From: Acerihabitans sp015654925
GTDB taxonomy: Bacteria > Pseudomonadota > Gammaproteobacteria > Enterobacterales > Enterobacteriaceae
Length of the DNA stretch: 64,000 nucleotides
Reading direction: 5' to 3'
NCBI RefSeq assembly: GCF_047324175.1
Contig: NZ_CP178732.1
Location: forward strand, 5,146,001-5,210,000
Position numbers and translations under genes: made by a program
Notes under the pieces: model-generated
What the model was told of the DNA's origin: nothing
Databases searched by the model: none
Seen by the model: only the letters and a program-made list of their open reading frames with translations
Part shown: piece after piece, positions 7,457 to 15,611 of the stretch
Numbering within the stretch: position 1 is the stretch's first letter
Layout: each line of letters starts with the position of its first letter

Positions 7457-8608
7457 ATGACGAAAATAGCCACCCTCGCCGTCCACAGCGGTTATACCCC
7501 CGACGCCACCGGCGCGGTGATGCCGCCCATTTATGCCACCTCCACCTTTGCGCAAACCGCGCCTGGCGAACACAGCGGCTATGAGTATTCGCGCAGCGGC
7601 AACCCCACCCGCCACGCGCTGGAGGAGTCCATCGCCCAGTTGGAACAGGGGTCCCGGGGGTTTGCTTTTGCCTCGGGCCTGGCCGCGTGCTCCACGGTGC
7701 TGGAATTGCTCGATCAGGGCAGCCATCTGGTGGCGGTGGATGATGTCTACGGCGGCACCTACCGGCTGCTGGAAAACGTACGCCGCCGCACCGCCGGCCT
7801 GCGGATCAGCTGGGTAAAACCGCAGGATCTCGCCGCGCTGGAAGCGGCCATTGAACCCGATACGCGCATGATTTGGGTGGAAACCCCGACCAACCCCCTG
7901 CTGAAGCTGGCGGATCTGGCGGCAATCGCCGCTATCGCCCGGCGCCATAATGTGATCAGCGTGGCGGACAACACCTTTGCATCGCCGATCTTGCAACAGC
8001 CGCTGACCCTGGGCTTTGATATCGTAGTGCACTCAGCCACCAAATATATCAACGGTCACTCCGATGTGGTGGCGGGTCTGGCAGTAGTGGGCGCTAACAC
8101 CGAATTGGCGGAACGGCTGGCTTATTTGCAAAACGCCATTGGCGGCGTGCTGGACCCGTTCAGCAGTTTTTTGACCCTGCGCGGTATCCGCACCCTGGCG
8201 CTGCGTATCGAGCGCCATAGCGAAAGCGCGCAGCGCATTGCCGAATGGCTGGACGCGCAGCCGCAGATTGCCGCGGTCTATTATCCCGGCCTGCCCGGTC
8301 ATCCGCAGTACCCGTTGGCGCAGCGGCAGATGCGGGGCGCGGGCGGCATGATTTCCATACGGTTGAAGGGCGGCGATGACGATTGCGCCCGGCGCTTTAT
8401 CCGGCGCCTGAACCTGTTTACCCTGGCGGAAAGCCTGGGCGGGGTGGAAAGCCTGGTTAGCCAGCCGTTCACCATGACCCACGCATCCATTCCCCTGGAA
8501 CTGCGCCTGGCCAACGGCATCACGCCGCAGTTGGTGCGCCTGTCCATAGGCATTGAGGACGCGGGCGATTTAATAGACGATTTGGCGCAGGGATTGACGG
8601 CCTTGTAA
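7457..8608 (+). CDS. Cystathionine gamma-lyase / gamma-synthase family enzyme
   Basis: A Cys/Met-metabolism PLP enzyme of 383 residues. The start at 7457 follows ATAAGGAT and gives the family-typical MTKIATLAVHSG. The PLP lysine is Lys196 in HSATKYINGHSD; SRSGNPTR, the ASGLAA region and VETPTNP are also present. The C-terminal ESLGGVESL and LSIGIED motifs are conserved. Sequence alone does not separate gamma-lyase (cystathionine to cysteine) from gamma-synthase or methionine gamma-lyase. Its place 10 bases after a CBS gene and close to luxS favours gamma-lyase, giving homocysteine to cysteine conversion. It is convergent with the second metI, 17 bases away. Confidence 0.92.
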   Translation: MTKIATLAVHSGYTPDATGAVMPPIYATSTFAQTAPGEHSGYEYSRSGNPTRHALEESIAQLEQGSRGFAFASGLAACSTVLELLDQGSHLVAVDDVYGGTYRLLENVRRRTAGLRISWVKPQDLAALEAAIEPDTRMIWVETPTNPLLKLADLAAIAAIARRHNVISVADNTFASPILQQPLTLGFDIVVHSATKYINGHSDVVAGLAVVGANTELAERLAYLQNAIGGVLDPFSSFLTLRGIRTLALRIERHSESAQRIAEWLDAQPQIAAVYYPGLPGHPQYPLAQRQMRGAGGMISIRLKGGDDDCARRFIRRLNLFTLAESLGGVESLVSQPFTMTHASIPLELRLANGITPQLVRLSIGIEDAGDLIDDLAQGLTAL

Positions 8609-8625
8609 GTAAGCAATCACTATCT

Positions 8626-9333
8626 TCAACGGCGGTGCGCCAGCGAGCGCACCAGCCGGTTACCCAGCGACTGCACCCCCTGTACCAGCACAATCAGCAC
8701 GACCACCGTGGCAACCATCACTTGATTATTAAACCGCTGATAACCATAACGTATAGCCAAATCGCCCAGGCCGCCGCCGCCAATCACTCCCGCCATGGAT
8801 GAAAAACCGATTAGCATCACCATCGTAAGAGTGATGCCGGCCAACAGGGCGGGCAACGCTTCCGGCAGCAACACCTTGGTGATGACGTGGCGGGCGGAGC
8901 CGCCCATGGATAAGATGGCCTCAATGCGCCCTTTATCCACTTCGTCGAGGGCCGTTTCCACGATACGGGCAAAAAATGGAAATGCGCCGATGGTGATCGG
9001 GACAATGGCCGCGGTACTGCCAAGGGTAGTGCCGATAATCAGCCGGGTAAAAGGAATCAGCGCCACCAGCAGCACCACAAACGGCAGCGAACGGCCGATA
9101 TTAATCACCGTTCCCAGCGCCCCGTGCAGGCGCGGCAGCGGCACAATCCCGCCTTGCCGGCTGACGAACAGCAGTACGCCCAGAGGCAGGCCGATCAGTA
9201 CGGTAAACAGCGTGGCCAGCACCACCATATACAGCGTTTCCAGCGTGGCGTTCCACACCAGCGGCCACAGCGCGCTCCAGCCCATGCCGCCGTTCACCGC
9301 CCCCAGGATGCCGTCGATTAAGCGACTATGCAT
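8626..9333 (-). CDS. metI: Second MetI-type ABC permease
   Basis: A 235-residue inner-membrane permease of the MetNIQ class, last gene of the second importer operon. It shows multiple hydrophobic segments and the EAA loop EAILSMGGSARHVITKVLLP (about 155-174). The pattern GVIGGGGLGDLAIRYGYQRF matches that in the first MetI of this window. Its start overlaps metN2 by 16 bases. The two permeases are related but clearly diverged, so this is a second system, not a recent duplicate. Confidence 0.92.
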   Translation of the reverse strand: MHSRLIDGILGAVNGGMGWSALWPLVWNATLETLYMVVLATLFTVLIGLPLGVLLFVSRQGGIVPLPRLHGALGTVINIGRSLPFVVLLVALIPFTRLIIGTTLGSTAAIVPITIGAFPFFARIVETALDEVDKGRIEAILSMGGSARHVITKVLLPEALPALLAGITLTMVMLIGFSSMAGVIGGGGLGDLAIRYGYQRFNNQVMVATVVVLIVLVQGVQSLGNRLVRSLAHRR

Positions 9334-10109
9334 AACGGCGAGCCCTCCACCCCATGACGGCGTAAAAATGCCTGCTCCGCCTCGCGATCCGGCAGCAATG
9401 CCTGGCGCAAGCGCGAAGACGGCGTTCTCAGTAGGGCGGACAGCCGCCCGCTCTCCACCACCCGGCCGTGCTCCAGCAACGCGGCGCTATCGCAAATTGC
9501 TTTCACCACGTCGAGTTCGTGCGTGATTAGCACAATAGTGAGTGCTAACTGACGATGAATATCATTAAGCAGGGCCAGCACCGACGCGGTGGTTTCCGGG
9601 TCCAGGGCGCTGGTGGCCTCGTCGCACAATAAATACCTGGGCCGGGCGGCCAGCGCGCGGGCAATGCCCACCCGCTGCTTCTGGCCGCCGGAAAGCTGGG
9701 ATGGAAACGCCCCGGCCTTATCGGACAGGCCCACCAGGTCCAGCAGTTCAGCCACCCGCTGCGCCCGCTCGCGCCGCGGCACGCCGGCGATGTCCAGCGG
9801 CACCGCCACATTGGACGCCACGGTACGCGCATGCAGCAGATTAAACTGCTGGAATATCATGCCGGTGCCCTGGCGCTGCCGGCGCAGTTCCCGGGCATCC
9901 AGTTGCGTAATATCCCGATCGTCGATGATAATCCTGCCGGAGCTTGGCCGCTCCAGCAGATTCAGGCAGCGAATCAGGGTGCTTTTGCCGGCGCCGCTGC
10001 GTCCCAGAATGCCATATACCGCGCCGTCTTCGATTGTCAGGGAGACCTCATGCAACGCGGGTCGCGCATTGCCGGGATAAATCTTGCCCAGACGCTCTAT
10101 GACGATCAT
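9318..10109 (-). CDS. metN: Second MetN-type ABC ATPase without NIL domain
   Basis: ATPase of the second importer, 263 residues. Walker A is GRSGAGKST (about 36-44), the signature is LSGGQKQR, and Walker B is YLLCDEATSALDPE. After the nucleotide-binding domain only a short tail follows, ending SPLCIVA. The NIL domain of about 80 residues seen in the first MetN is therefore missing, and methionine trans-inhibition is not expected. Its first codon overlaps the metQ2 stop by four bases. Confidence 0.92.
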   Translation of the reverse strand: MIVIERLGKIYPGNARPALHEVSLTIEDGAVYGILGRSGAGKSTLIRCLNLLERPSSGRIIIDDRDITQLDARELRRQRQGTGMIFQQFNLLHARTVASNVAVPLDIAGVPRRERAQRVAELLDLVGLSDKAGAFPSQLSGGQKQRVGIARALAARPRYLLCDEATSALDPETTASVLALLNDIHRQLALTIVLITHELDVVKAICDSAALLEHGRVVESGRLSALLRTPSSRLRQALLPDREAEQAFLRRHGVEGSPLCIVA

Positions 10110-10918
10110 GATTTGGCATCCGCCACCGGAATAACCGAACCGGCATATTTATCCTTGATAAACTTGGCCACCTGCGGCGATTCCAGGTCGCGCGCCAGCT
10201 GTTTGATGCGCGGATCGTCGGCCAGCTTCGGCGTGGTGACCAGGATGTTGGCATAGGGGTTATGGTCGGCGCTCTCCAGTCCCAGCGCATCGCGCGCCGG
10301 ACTCAGGCCGGCCTCCAGGGCGTAGTTGCCGTTGATCACCGCCAAATCCACATCATCCAGGGAACGCGGGATCTGCGGGGACTCGATTTCCAGTATTTTG
10401 ATATGTTTCGGGTTTTCCGCGATATCCTGCGGCGTCGCCTGATGCGTCGCCGCATTGTCAAAACCCGCCTTGAGCTTAATCAGCCCCTTGCTTTGCAGCA
10501 GATACAGCGCCCGGCTCAGGTTGGTCACGTTATTGGGCACCGCCACCGTGGCGTTGTCCGGTACCTCCGCCAGCGTTTTATGCTTGGAGGAGTAAATGCC
10601 CAGCGGCTCGATATGCACCGTGGCCGCGACGGTAAATTTCTGTCCCAGCGTCTTTTCCTGATCGCGCAGATAAGGCACATGCTGGAAATAATTCGCATCC
10701 ACATCGCCATGGGCCAACAGTTCGTTGGCATTGACCCCGCTGGTCAGCTCGATCACCTCCAGCTTCAAGCCGGGATCGAACGTTTTGACAAAATTGAGGA
10801 TTTCCGCGTGGGGCACCGGATCGGCGGCAACGCGCAGCTGGCCGGCCGCCTGGGCGGGAAAAGCCAGGGAAACGGCAAGAGCTGCCCCTGCCAGACGTAT
10901 AACGGCATGCTTTATCAT
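10106..10918 (-). CDS. metQ: Second MetQ/NlpA-family periplasmic binding protein
   Basis: A 270-residue NlpA-family binding protein. The signal peptide ends near PAQA-AGQ, again without a lipobox cysteine. Family features include VAADPVPHAEILNFVK, DANYFQHVPYL and IEPLGIYSSKHK. It lies between a dioxygenase gene (20 bases upstream) and metN2 (four-base overlap). Pairing with a dioxygenase suggests it imports an organosulfur compound that is then oxidised, but the ligand is not known. Confidence 0.9.
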   Translation of the reverse strand: MIKHAVIRLAGAALAVSLAFPAQAAGQLRVAADPVPHAEILNFVKTFDPGLKLEVIELTSGVNANELLAHGDVDANYFQHVPYLRDQEKTLGQKFTVAATVHIEPLGIYSSKHKTLAEVPDNATVAVPNNVTNLSRALYLLQSKGLIKLKAGFDNAATHQATPQDIAENPKHIKILEIESPQIPRSLDDVDLAVINGNYALEAGLSPARDALGLESADHNPYANILVTTPKLADDPRIKQLARDLESPQVAKFIKDKYAGSVIPVADAKS

Positions 10919-10938
10919 AAAATTAATTCCTTATAAAA

Positions 10939-11976
10939 TTAGACGATAAGTTCGCTACTGGCGCGCAGGATGTCGGGATAATACCGTTCGGCGACATCGG
11001 GATGGGACCGTAAACGTCCTTTCAGGTAATTCCAGCCCACGTCCCTCAGCAAGGGATTGAGCGGATCGCTGGCCGGGCCGCGGGCCTGGGCGGCCAGTTC
11101 AGGGGATAGCTGATAAAGGGGGACTACCGCGTCCAGCCTGGCGCCGAGGAAAAAGGCAATGGACAGGCGGTCCTGGGAATCCGGGGGAGAAACCACGCGA
11201 TGTACCGTGGCGCGCAGATAGCCGTTAGTGGCCAGTTCCAGCAGCTCGCCGATATTCACCACAAAGGTGCCGGGCACCGGTACGGCGTCCACCCACCGAT
11301 CCTCTTCTACCTCCACCTGCAGCCCTTTTTGCCGGTCTTGCAGCAAAAAGCTCAGGAAGCCGGAATCCTTATGGGCGCCGACCCCCTGGGCGCTGCCGGT
11401 TTGGTTGCGTCCGGGATAGCGGATTAATTTAATATGTTCGTTGGGCTTATCGCCATATAAGGTATCGAAAGCGTCGGCCGGCAGCGAGAGCGCTTCGGCA
11501 AACGCCCGCAGCAGCCGCAGGGACATGGCGGTCATGGCCGTTTGCCAGCGTAATAATACCGTTTTCAGGGCCGGCAGCTGTGCCGGCCACTGGTTGGGCC
11601 CCTGGAGGCGCGACCAGCCGGGGGAGCGATCCGTTGGCGCCAGCGCCGCCCGCTCCGCGCCGATGTCAAACTGCTCGCGCCAGTCCGGCTGGCCGCGGGT
11701 CAGCTCCGACGCGGCGCGGTTATAACCGCGGAAATGGGGGGAATTAATCATGGCCACCGCTTGCTTTTGCTCTTCGGGCAGCGCAAAAAACTCACGGGAC
11801 AAGAGTTGAACCTGGGCCAGTAACTGCGCGTCCACGCCATGGCCGGTCAGGTAGAAAAAGCCGATATCACGCGCCGCGTGGCGCAGATCGGTCAGAAAAG
11901 CGGTTCTTTCAGCCGGGCCGCGATCAAGCCGGGAAAGATCGAGCAGGGGTAACGAGGTCGTGACGGTTGTACTCAT
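10939..11976 (-). CDS. 2-oxoglutarate/Fe(II) dioxygenase, isopenicillin N synthase family
   Basis: A 345-residue cytosolic non-haem iron oxygenase. The N-terminal DIOX_N region (PLLDLSRLDRG, GFFYLTGHGV) is followed by the double-stranded beta-helix. The iron ligands are His and Asp in AHKDSGF and the later His in ATVHRVVSP; the RLSIAFF segment carries the Arg-x-Ser that binds 2-oxoglutarate. The start has GGAG six bases upstream. It is the first long gene of the metQ2-metN2-metI2 operon and follows a 25-codon Cys-rich ORF by 22 bases. The substrate is unknown; an imported sulfur compound, or less likely the Cys-rich peptide, are ideas from context. Confidence 0.88.
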   Translation of the reverse strand: MSTTVTTSLPLLDLSRLDRGPAERTAFLTDLRHAARDIGFFYLTGHGVDAQLLAQVQLLSREFFALPEEQKQAVAMINSPHFRGYNRAASELTRGQPDWREQFDIGAERAALAPTDRSPGWSRLQGPNQWPAQLPALKTVLLRWQTAMTAMSLRLLRAFAEALSLPADAFDTLYGDKPNEHIKLIRYPGRNQTGSAQGVGAHKDSGFLSFLLQDRQKGLQVEVEEDRWVDAVPVPGTFVVNIGELLELATNGYLRATVHRVVSPPDSQDRLSIAFFLGARLDAVVPLYQLSPELAAQARGPASDPLNPLLRDVGWNYLKGRLRSHPDVAERYYPDILRASSELIV

Positions 11977-11998
11977 GGATTGCTCCGTTAATCATAAT

Positions 11999-12076
11999 TT
12001 ATTCCTGGTCGTGGAAAACAGCGCCTGCAACAGGCTCTTGGCAATCTAAGCAGCAACGACAACGGTAGTCAGACAT
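11999..12076 (-). CDS. 25-codon Cys-rich peptide ahead of the dioxygenase-metQNI operon
   Basis: A small frame not explained by any larger gene. AGGAGG lies five bases before the ATG at 12076, one of the strongest ribosome binding sites in the window; an adjacent in-frame ATG lies at 12079. The peptide begins MSDYRCRCCLDC and continues for 13 more residues to ...HDQE and TAA. Cysteines are at 6, 8, 9 and 12. It ends 22 bases before the dioxygenase start. A run of Cys codons ahead of a sulfur operon fits a translated leader that senses cysteine supply, as described for Cys-rich upstream ORFs in mycobacteria. A metal-binding microprotein is another possibility. No homologue is known to me. Confidence 0.6.
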   Translation of the reverse strand: MSDYRCRCCLDCQEPVAGAVFHDQE

Positions 12077-12404
12077 CATTTCCTCCTGGCGGGTAACCGG
12101 ATAAATTTAGCGACGGCTCTTTATGGTTTTATGGATGGTTGTATGGGTCTTTGAATATGATAAAAGCTAGCACCAAGGTTAATTGGCCGCCCAATACCAA
12201 TCTGTTCTATGTTATTTCAGCGGCAACTAAGCAAAAGTGGATAAGCAAGCTGAAAATTCAGCTATCGGGAGAATAAATAATAAGTTTGGCTAAATCATGC
12301 TGTGGATAATGCGCCCCGGCGCGGGGCGGTGACTGAATTGCCGAAACGGGCCGGCGCGTCTCTCGCCGCCGGCCCGTTTTTTATTACCGCGTGTTATCCG
12401 CGGT
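12077..12404. other. Intergenic region with promoter of the Cys-peptide operon
   Basis: The stretch from about 12100 to 12300 is AT-rich and has no ORF with a ribosome binding site. It must carry the promoter for the minus-strand Cys-peptide/dioxygenase/metQNI operon, but no clean -10/-35 pair could be fixed. The strong hairpin at 12346-12382 closes the region next to the TRAP genes. Confidence 0.4.
12346..12382. terminator. Intrinsic terminator next to the TRAP operon
   Basis: ACGGGCCGGCG (12346-12356) pairs perfectly with CGCCGGCCCGT (12367-12377), loop of ten bases, followed on the plus strand by six T residues. On the minus strand, where the dctM-type gene ends at 12405, the stem is followed only by TTTC. 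It probably serves the TRAP operon, with better efficiency in the plus direction. Confidence 0.65.
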
Positions 12405-13697
12405 TCAGCCGTTATAAATCCCGGTCACGGCCGGCAGCCATAACGAAATTATCGGCACATAGGTAATAATCAGCAGCACGATAAACAGCACGCAGTAGAA
12501 CGGCAGCATCGCTCTGACCACCGCCTCCATCTTTTGCTTGCTGACCGCGCTGGCGACAAACAGCACGGTCCCCACCGGCGGGGTAATCAGTCCGATGCCC
12601 AGATTAACCAGCATAATCATGCCGAAGTGTACCGGATCGACGCCTATCGAGGTGGTGACCGGCAGCAGCACGGGCGTGAGGATTAAAATCAGCGGCGCCA
12701 TATCCATCAGGCACCCCACCAGCAGCAGCATGATATTAATGCACATCAGGATGATGTATTTATTATCGGAAATGCTCAGGAAAAAATCGGTAATAGTCTG
12801 CGGCAACTGCATAAACGTCATGACCGAGCCGAAGCCTGCGGCGAAGGCAATCAGCACCATGACGATAGTGACGGTTTTAATGGTGCGAAACAGCAGCAGG
12901 TGCAGGTCGCGCCAGCGGAATTCCCGATAGATGAACATGGTGACAAAAAACGCCCACAGGCAGGCAATGGCTGCCGATTCGGCGGCGGTAAAAATGCCGG
13001 ACAGAATACCGCCGAGAATGATCACGATGGTAAACAGGCCCCAGAAGGCATCAAAAAATATTTTCAACGCCTGGCGGAACGGGACCATTTCCCCTTTGGG
13101 ATAATTGCGCTTTTTGGCAAAGCCGATACACATAATCACCAGGCATAACCCGAGCAGCAGACCGGGAAAGATGCCCGCCATAAACATGGCGGAGATAGTG
13201 ACGGTGCCGCCGGTGGCCAGGGAGTAGATGACCGAGTTATGGCTGGGCGGGGTGAGTACCGCCTGCACGGAACCGCTGGCGGTCACCGCGGCGGCAAAAT
13301 CCCGCGGGTAGCCCTGCGCTTCCATCTGCGGGATCATCACCGAACCGATGGAGGCGGTATCCGCCAGCGATGAACCGGAAATCGCGCCAAAAAAGGTCGA
13401 GGCCACGATATTCACCAGCGACAGGCCGCCGCGGATAAACCCCACGAAGATATAGGCGAAATTGACCATTCGCCGCGCAATGCCGCCCTCGGCCATAATG
13501 GCGCCGGCCAGGATAAAGAAAGGAATGGTGAGCAGGGAGAATTTATTGATGCCGTTGGTCAACTGAATTACGATGGCCTCCAGCGGTAAATCAATCCACC
13601 ACGCGCCGATAAAAGCGCTTAATCCCACCGCAAACGCCACGGGAAAGCCGAGGGCCAGGAGCACCATCAGGCTGCCAATCAGAATTAACGCATCCAT
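12405..13697 (-). CDS. TRAP transporter large permease (DctM type)
   Basis: The 430-residue integral membrane subunit of a tripartite ATP-independent periplasmic transporter, driven by an ion gradient. The ATG at 13697 (MDALILIGSLMVLLALG) has GGAG upstream; a TTG at 13712 is also in frame. About 12 hydrophobic segments are visible, with DctM marks such as FGAISGSSLADTASIGSVMIP and GIGLITPPVGTVLFV. It is the last gene of the set binding protein-small permease-large permease. The solute is not readable; C4-dicarboxylates, sugar acids and sialic acid are typical for the family. Confidence 0.93.
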   Translation of the reverse strand: MDALILIGSLMVLLALGFPVAFAVGLSAFIGAWWIDLPLEAIVIQLTNGINKFSLLTIPFFILAGAIMAEGGIARRMVNFAYIFVGFIRGGLSLVNIVASTFFGAISGSSLADTASIGSVMIPQMEAQGYPRDFAAAVTASGSVQAVLTPPSHNSVIYSLATGGTVTISAMFMAGIFPGLLLGLCLVIMCIGFAKKRNYPKGEMVPFRQALKIFFDAFWGLFTIVIILGGILSGIFTAAESAAIACLWAFFVTMFIYREFRWRDLHLLLFRTIKTVTIVMVLIAFAAGFGSVMTFMQLPQTITDFFLSISDNKYIILMCINIMLLLVGCLMDMAPLILILTPVLLPVTTSIGVDPVHFGMIMLVNLGIGLITPPVGTVLFVASAVSKQKMEAVVRAMLPFYCVLFIVLLIITYVPIISLWLPAVTGIYNG

Positions 13698-13715
13698 TGA
13701 ACCGCTCCGCAACCG

Positions 13716-14225
13716 TTAGTGGGAATTACCCAGCATCACCAGGGGGCGATGTGCCTGTGGGCCGCACATCATTCTTTCAATCACGAACAGCAGCGTAATA
13801 AGCATTCCCACCGGGATCGGCAAATACATTTCGCCGTAGCTCACGTCAGGTAATGACGCCATGGTCTGGTCCCACATCGCCGCGCACAGGCTGGCGCTGT
13901 ACCAAACCAGGATCAGGCAAATCACGCACATTATGATGTCGCAGGCCAATTCGCAAAAACGCCGGCCGGCGGGCGATAACCGGTCGGTCATCACCGCGAC
14001 CGAAATATGCGTATTGGCGCGATACCCCACCGCGGCGCCGATAAACGTAAAGATAATCATGCAGACAATCGCCACCGGTTCCGGCCAGGAGAGGGCGTTG
14101 TCGAACAGATAGCGGGCAAAAATGCCGATGGGTATCACCGTGACCATAATCATCAGCGAGATGCTGGCGATCGCCAGGCATGCAAAATACAACATGTCCA
14201 TTAATCTGGGATAAGAATGCAACAT
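13716..14225 (-). CDS. TRAP transporter small permease (DctQ type)
   Basis: A 169-residue protein with four hydrophobic segments, matching the DctQ fold (for example ALSWPEPVAIVCMIIFTFIGAAVGYR). It forms the membrane complex with the large permease encoded 18 bases downstream. The usual order P-Q-M is kept. Confidence 0.9.
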   Translation of the reverse strand: MLHSYPRLMDMLYFACLAIASISLMIMVTVIPIGIFARYLFDNALSWPEPVAIVCMIIFTFIGAAVGYRANTHISVAVMTDRLSPAGRRFCELACDIIMCVICLILVWYSASLCAAMWDQTMASLPDVSYGEMYLPIPVGMLITLLFVIERMMCGPQAHRPLVMLGNSH

Positions 14226-14290
14226 AAGGATTCACCTGCGACGTTGGCTGCGGCGGTTAATAGTGATTTACCGCCGCCGGGAGTTAGGGA

Positions 14291-15268
14291 CTAATTCACT
14301 TCCGCTATGCGCTTCATTAAATCTTCATGCCCTTTACCAAACTGATCCCGTACCGGCTGGGTCGCCTTGACGAAATAATCATGATCGATATCTTGGAAGT
14401 TAATTTTGGCGGCTTTCATTTTATCCAGCGACTGCTGATTGTATTGCGCCCACAGTTGGCGTTCATCCATTTGCGCTTCTTTGCCCAATTTCGCCAGGGT
14501 TTGTTGATCCTCTTTAGATAATTTATCCCACACGACTTTTGAAATAAGGATCATCTCCGGCTGAATAAAATGACCGGTCAGCGTGTAATATTTGGCAACC
14601 GGAATATAGTTGTGGGCGACAAAGGTGGGCGGGTTATTCTCGGTACCGTCCACCACCCCGGTTTGCATGGCGCTGAACACTTCGCTTACGCCCATGGCCA
14701 CGGGATTGGAGCCCATGGCTTTCAGGGTGGCCAGGGAAATCTGGCTATTCTGGACGCGGATTTTCATGCCTTTTAAATCTTCCGGCTTAACCACCGGTTT
14801 TTTGGTGATCATATTGCGCACGCCGGCATCGGTCCAGCCGAGGAAAACCATTTTGGCCCGCGGGTCGGCGCTGACCTTATCGGCGATTTCCTGCCCGATC
14901 GCGCCGTCGAGCACTTTGTGCATATGGTCTTCGTCACGGAAGATATAGGGCAGCGTCAGCACGCTGGTTTCCGGGGCGATGGTGGTCATCGGCGCCAGCG
15001 AAACGCGGATCATGTCCACCGCGCCGATTTGCACCTGCTGCAACGCCTGCTCTTCATCCCCCAGCACGCCTCCGGAATAGACTTTAACCTCCAGCCGCCC
15101 GTCGGTGGCCTGTTTTAATTTTTCGCCCATGTGCTGCAATGCCACCACGGTGGGATATCCCTCGGGCTGCACCTCGGCCACTTTCAGCACCCGGGCCAGG
15201 GCGGGCAGCGTAACCAGAGTGGTGGCACAGGCCAGCGACAGGGCAATAAAAACTCTTTTCATTTTCAT
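14291..15268 (-). CDS. TRAP transporter periplasmic solute-binding protein (DctP type)
   Basis: A 325-residue periplasmic binding protein started at ATG 15268, which has GGGAG eight bases upstream. The signal peptide ends near LPALA. DctP family features: KVAEVQPEGYPTV, LGDEEQALQQVQIGAVDM, and the ligand-contact region MKIRVQNSQI followed by NPVAMGVSEVFSAMQTGVVDG, where the Arg normally binds a carboxylate. The solute is therefore probably an organic acid. The gene is first in the TRAP operon. Confidence 0.92.
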   Translation of the reverse strand: MKMKRVFIALSLACATTLVTLPALARVLKVAEVQPEGYPTVVALQHMGEKLKQATDGRLEVKVYSGGVLGDEEQALQQVQIGAVDMIRVSLAPMTTIAPETSVLTLPYIFRDEDHMHKVLDGAIGQEIADKVSADPRAKMVFLGWTDAGVRNMITKKPVVKPEDLKGMKIRVQNSQISLATLKAMGSNPVAMGVSEVFSAMQTGVVDGTENNPPTFVAHNYIPVAKYYTLTGHFIQPEMILISKVVWDKLSKEDQQTLAKLGKEAQMDERQLWAQYNQQSLDKMKAAKINFQDIDHDYFVKATQPVRDQFGKGHEDLMKRIAEVN

Positions 15269-15611
15269 TATTATGACTCCCGACGGATTACAGAGATATA
15301 CACGACCGGACACGTCAAACGGGCGGTATTCAGTCGCTTTGGTATTTGGAGGTTGAGGGAAGCAATATCTTCATCATATATGGAACGGCGTTTTAGAAAA
15401 TACGCCTTCCGTCATTTGAATGAGGCGGGTCACATTTTTTGTGTTACCAATAGGTGAAATTTTAACGCTTATCACAAATTGAAATAAAATTCCTAAATAG
15501 TTGGCCTCCTATTTCATTAATCTATACTACCGCAACGGTTTGGTGAAAAAAATTAATAAAAACAATAAAATGATTGGATAATATCAAATCATTCCACCTT
15601 AATGCCTCTGA
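15269..15611. promoter_or_regulatory. AT-rich promoter region of the TRAP operon
   Basis: About 340 bases with no gene, clearly AT-rich against the rest of the window. It separates the TRAP operon from the upstream minus-strand AraC gene. It contains an imperfect 25-base palindrome at 15569-15593 near the AraC stop. No promoter hexamers could be fixed. Confidence 0.4.
15569..15593. promoter_or_regulatory. Imperfect 25-base palindrome
   Basis: AATGATTGGATA and TATCAAATCATT match in 11 of 12 positions around a central A. It lies 19 bases beyond the AraC-gene stop and about 300 bases before dctP. It may be an operator or part of the 3' end of the AraC transcript; there is no T-run. Confidence 0.35.
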
